The notes under the pieces: model-generated
Databases searched by the model: none
The model's input: only the letters and a program-made list of their open reading frames with translations
What the model was told of the DNA's origin: nothing
Translations under genes and position numbers: made by a program
Shown: in pieces, positions 63,127 through 64,000 of the stretch
Position numbering within the stretch: the stretch's first letter is position 1
How the letters are laid out: each line of letters starts with the position of its first letter
Source of the DNA: Nocardioides campestrisoli
Lineage (GTDB): Bacteria; Actinomycetota; Actinomycetes; Propionibacteriales; Nocardioidaceae
Length of the DNA stretch: 64,000 bases
Reading direction: 5' to 3'
Assembly: GCF_013624435.2 (NCBI RefSeq)
Contig: NZ_CP061768.1
Coordinates: 620,001-684,000 of the forward strand

Positions 63127-63810
63127 ATGAACTCGCTGGTCAACCTCCGAGACCTCGGCGGCCTCCCGGTCACCGGGGGAGGGCTGACCGCGCACGGGAT
63201 GCTCTACCGCAGCGACGCCCCGCACCCGGACGACGCCGACCCCGAGCACGTGCCGCACTGGCCGCCGGCCACCGTGGTCGACCTGCGGATGGAGCGGGAG
63301 GCGCAGCGCGTCCCCTACGAGCTGCCCGGCGCCGAGCGGATCGTCCACCCGCTGCACGAGGCCGCCGCCCCGGAGAACATCCGTGACGCCGACCTCGGCG
63401 AGCTCTACCGGCACATCCTCGAGACCGCCGCCGACCGGGTCGCCGGCGCTGTCACCCACGTGGTCACCCGGCCCGCCCCCGCGCTGGTGCACTGCACTGC
63501 CGGCAAGGACCGGACCGGCATCGTGGTCGCCTCCCTGCTGCTCAGCGCCGGGGTGGCGCCGGACGACGTGGTGGCCGACTACGCCCGGACCGGCGACAAC
63601 ATGGACGCCGTCGTGGAGCGGATCATGCGCTTCCCGTCGCGCTCCAAGAAGCCGATCAACCCGCTGTGGCTGCTCACCCCGGCCGAGTCGATGACCGAGG
63701 TCGTCGAGGTGCTCGACGACCCGGGCCACGGCGGTGCCCGGGGCTGGCTCGTCGAGCACGGGACGCCGGAGGCGGCGCTCGACGACTGGGTGGGGCGCTT
63801 CACCGCCTGA
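63127..63810 (+). CDS. Tyrosine/serine phosphatase (Y_phosphatase3 type)
   Basis: 227 residues. NLRDLGGLPVTGGG N-terminal signature, P-loop HCTAGKDRTGIVVA with Cys123 and Arg129, and DNMDAVVERIM helix, as in the PTPB-like bacterial phosphatases. It can act on phosphotyrosine, phosphoserine or phosphoinositides. Ten bases after the hydratase gene. Its 3' end overlaps a convergent small gene. Confidence 0.88.
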   Translation: MNSLVNLRDLGGLPVTGGGLTAHGMLYRSDAPHPDDADPEHVPHWPPATVVDLRMEREAQRVPYELPGAERIVHPLHEAAAPENIRDADLGELYRHILETAADRVAGAVTHVVTRPAPALVHCTAGKDRTGIVVASLLLSAGVAPDDVVADYARTGDNMDAVVERIMRFPSRSKKPINPLWLLTPAESMTEVVEVLDDPGHGGARGWLVEHGTPEAALDDWVGRFTA

Positions 63811-63955
63811 GCAGGTAGACCACCTCGATGCCCGCGATCAGGGCGACGGCCCCCGCGATCAGGAAGGTCGGCACTCCGCTCGCCTGCTCGACGCCCTCCC
63901 GGTCCTCGCCTGAGCGGTAGACCCAGCCGGGCCACGGCGAGCGCTTCGAGGGCAT
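63800..63955 (-). CDS. 51-residue single-pass membrane protein
   Basis: ATG 63955 to TGA 63800-63802. The N-terminus KRSPWPGWVYRSGEDREGVE is soluble, followed by one membrane helix (GVPTFLIAGAVALIAGIEVV) and YLLRR. The codon pattern fits a real gene. It overlaps the convergent phosphatase by 11 bases. Function unknown. Confidence 0.6.
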   Translation of the reverse strand: MPSKRSPWPGWVYRSGEDREGVEQASGVPTFLIAGAVALIAGIEVVYLLRR

Positions 63956-64000
63956 TCCTCAGTGTTGCCCAACTCGGCCGTCCGTGTCGCCGCCCGCGGC

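Overview
The window is chromosomal DNA from a very GC-rich actinobacterium, most likely a Nocardioides or another member of the Nocardioidaceae. The evidence is frequent GTG/TTG starts, many TANNNT -10 boxes 6-8 bases before a start codon (leaderless genes), a mycothiol-synthase-like gene beside a GlnR-type regulator, a mycobacteria-like gene order at two loci, a 13E12-type HNH gene, and a short interspersed repeat that I associate with this family. The genus call is inference from gene content.

Layout. (1) 0-7 kb: redox and sulfur. A partial mshD, glnR, a MoaD/ThiS carrier, a thioredoxin, DUF4395, a rhodanese and DUF1416 follow the order of the Rv0819-Rv0814c region. A 25-residue Cys/Arg leader peptide and a long dyad precede the DUF4395-rhodanese genes. 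metY and metX make methionine from O-acetylhomoserine. (2) 6.8-20 kb: an HNH gene with an upstream LexA-type box, a secreted phosphodiesterase, two WXG100-like gene pairs (one with a complete DUF1023 hydrolase and a lipoprotein, one lacking the hydrolase), a cell-surface repeat protein, a sulfatase lipoprotein with a CRP-type site, a secreted VDGNI-repeat protein and Dps. (3) 20.7-52.2 kb: a large surface-polysaccharide locus. Two visibly lower-GC blocks (20.7-25.1 and 28.1-32.3 kb: glycosyltransferases, GDP-sugar enzymes, Wzx, Wzy, acyltransferase) surround an IS256 element and IS3 remnants. Core genes follow: cysDN, DUF4012, a BY-kinase, a TSUP permease, a CysC-phosphatase fusion, rmlCD/rmlB/rmlA, a priming phosphoglycosyltransferase and two more GDP-mannose dehydratase homologues. 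Asparaginase and an Rv0474-hbhA-DUF2516-like block lie between them. (4) 52-64 kb: miscellaneous metabolism and regulation, galE, two large palindromes, and a lipoprotein/secreted-protein cassette present as one intact pair, one related lipoprotein and one internally deleted remnant.

How the genes work together. RmlA/B/CD make dTDP-L-rhamnose, Gmd plus a reductase make GDP-6-deoxyhexoses, and GalE supplies UDP-galactose. WbaP primes undecaprenyl phosphate, glycosyltransferases extend the unit, Wzx flips it, Wzy polymerises it, and the BY-kinase with a tyrosine phosphatase controls chain length. The phosphatase module here is fused to the APS kinase that follows CysDN in sulfate activation, and the fusion gene is coupled to a sulfite/sulfate-type permease. 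The most unusual items are this CysC-phosphatase fusion, the decaying lipoprotein cassette, the sulfur leader peptide with its dyad, the paired WXG100/DUF1023 modules and the CRP-type sites before the sulfatase and the priming transferase.
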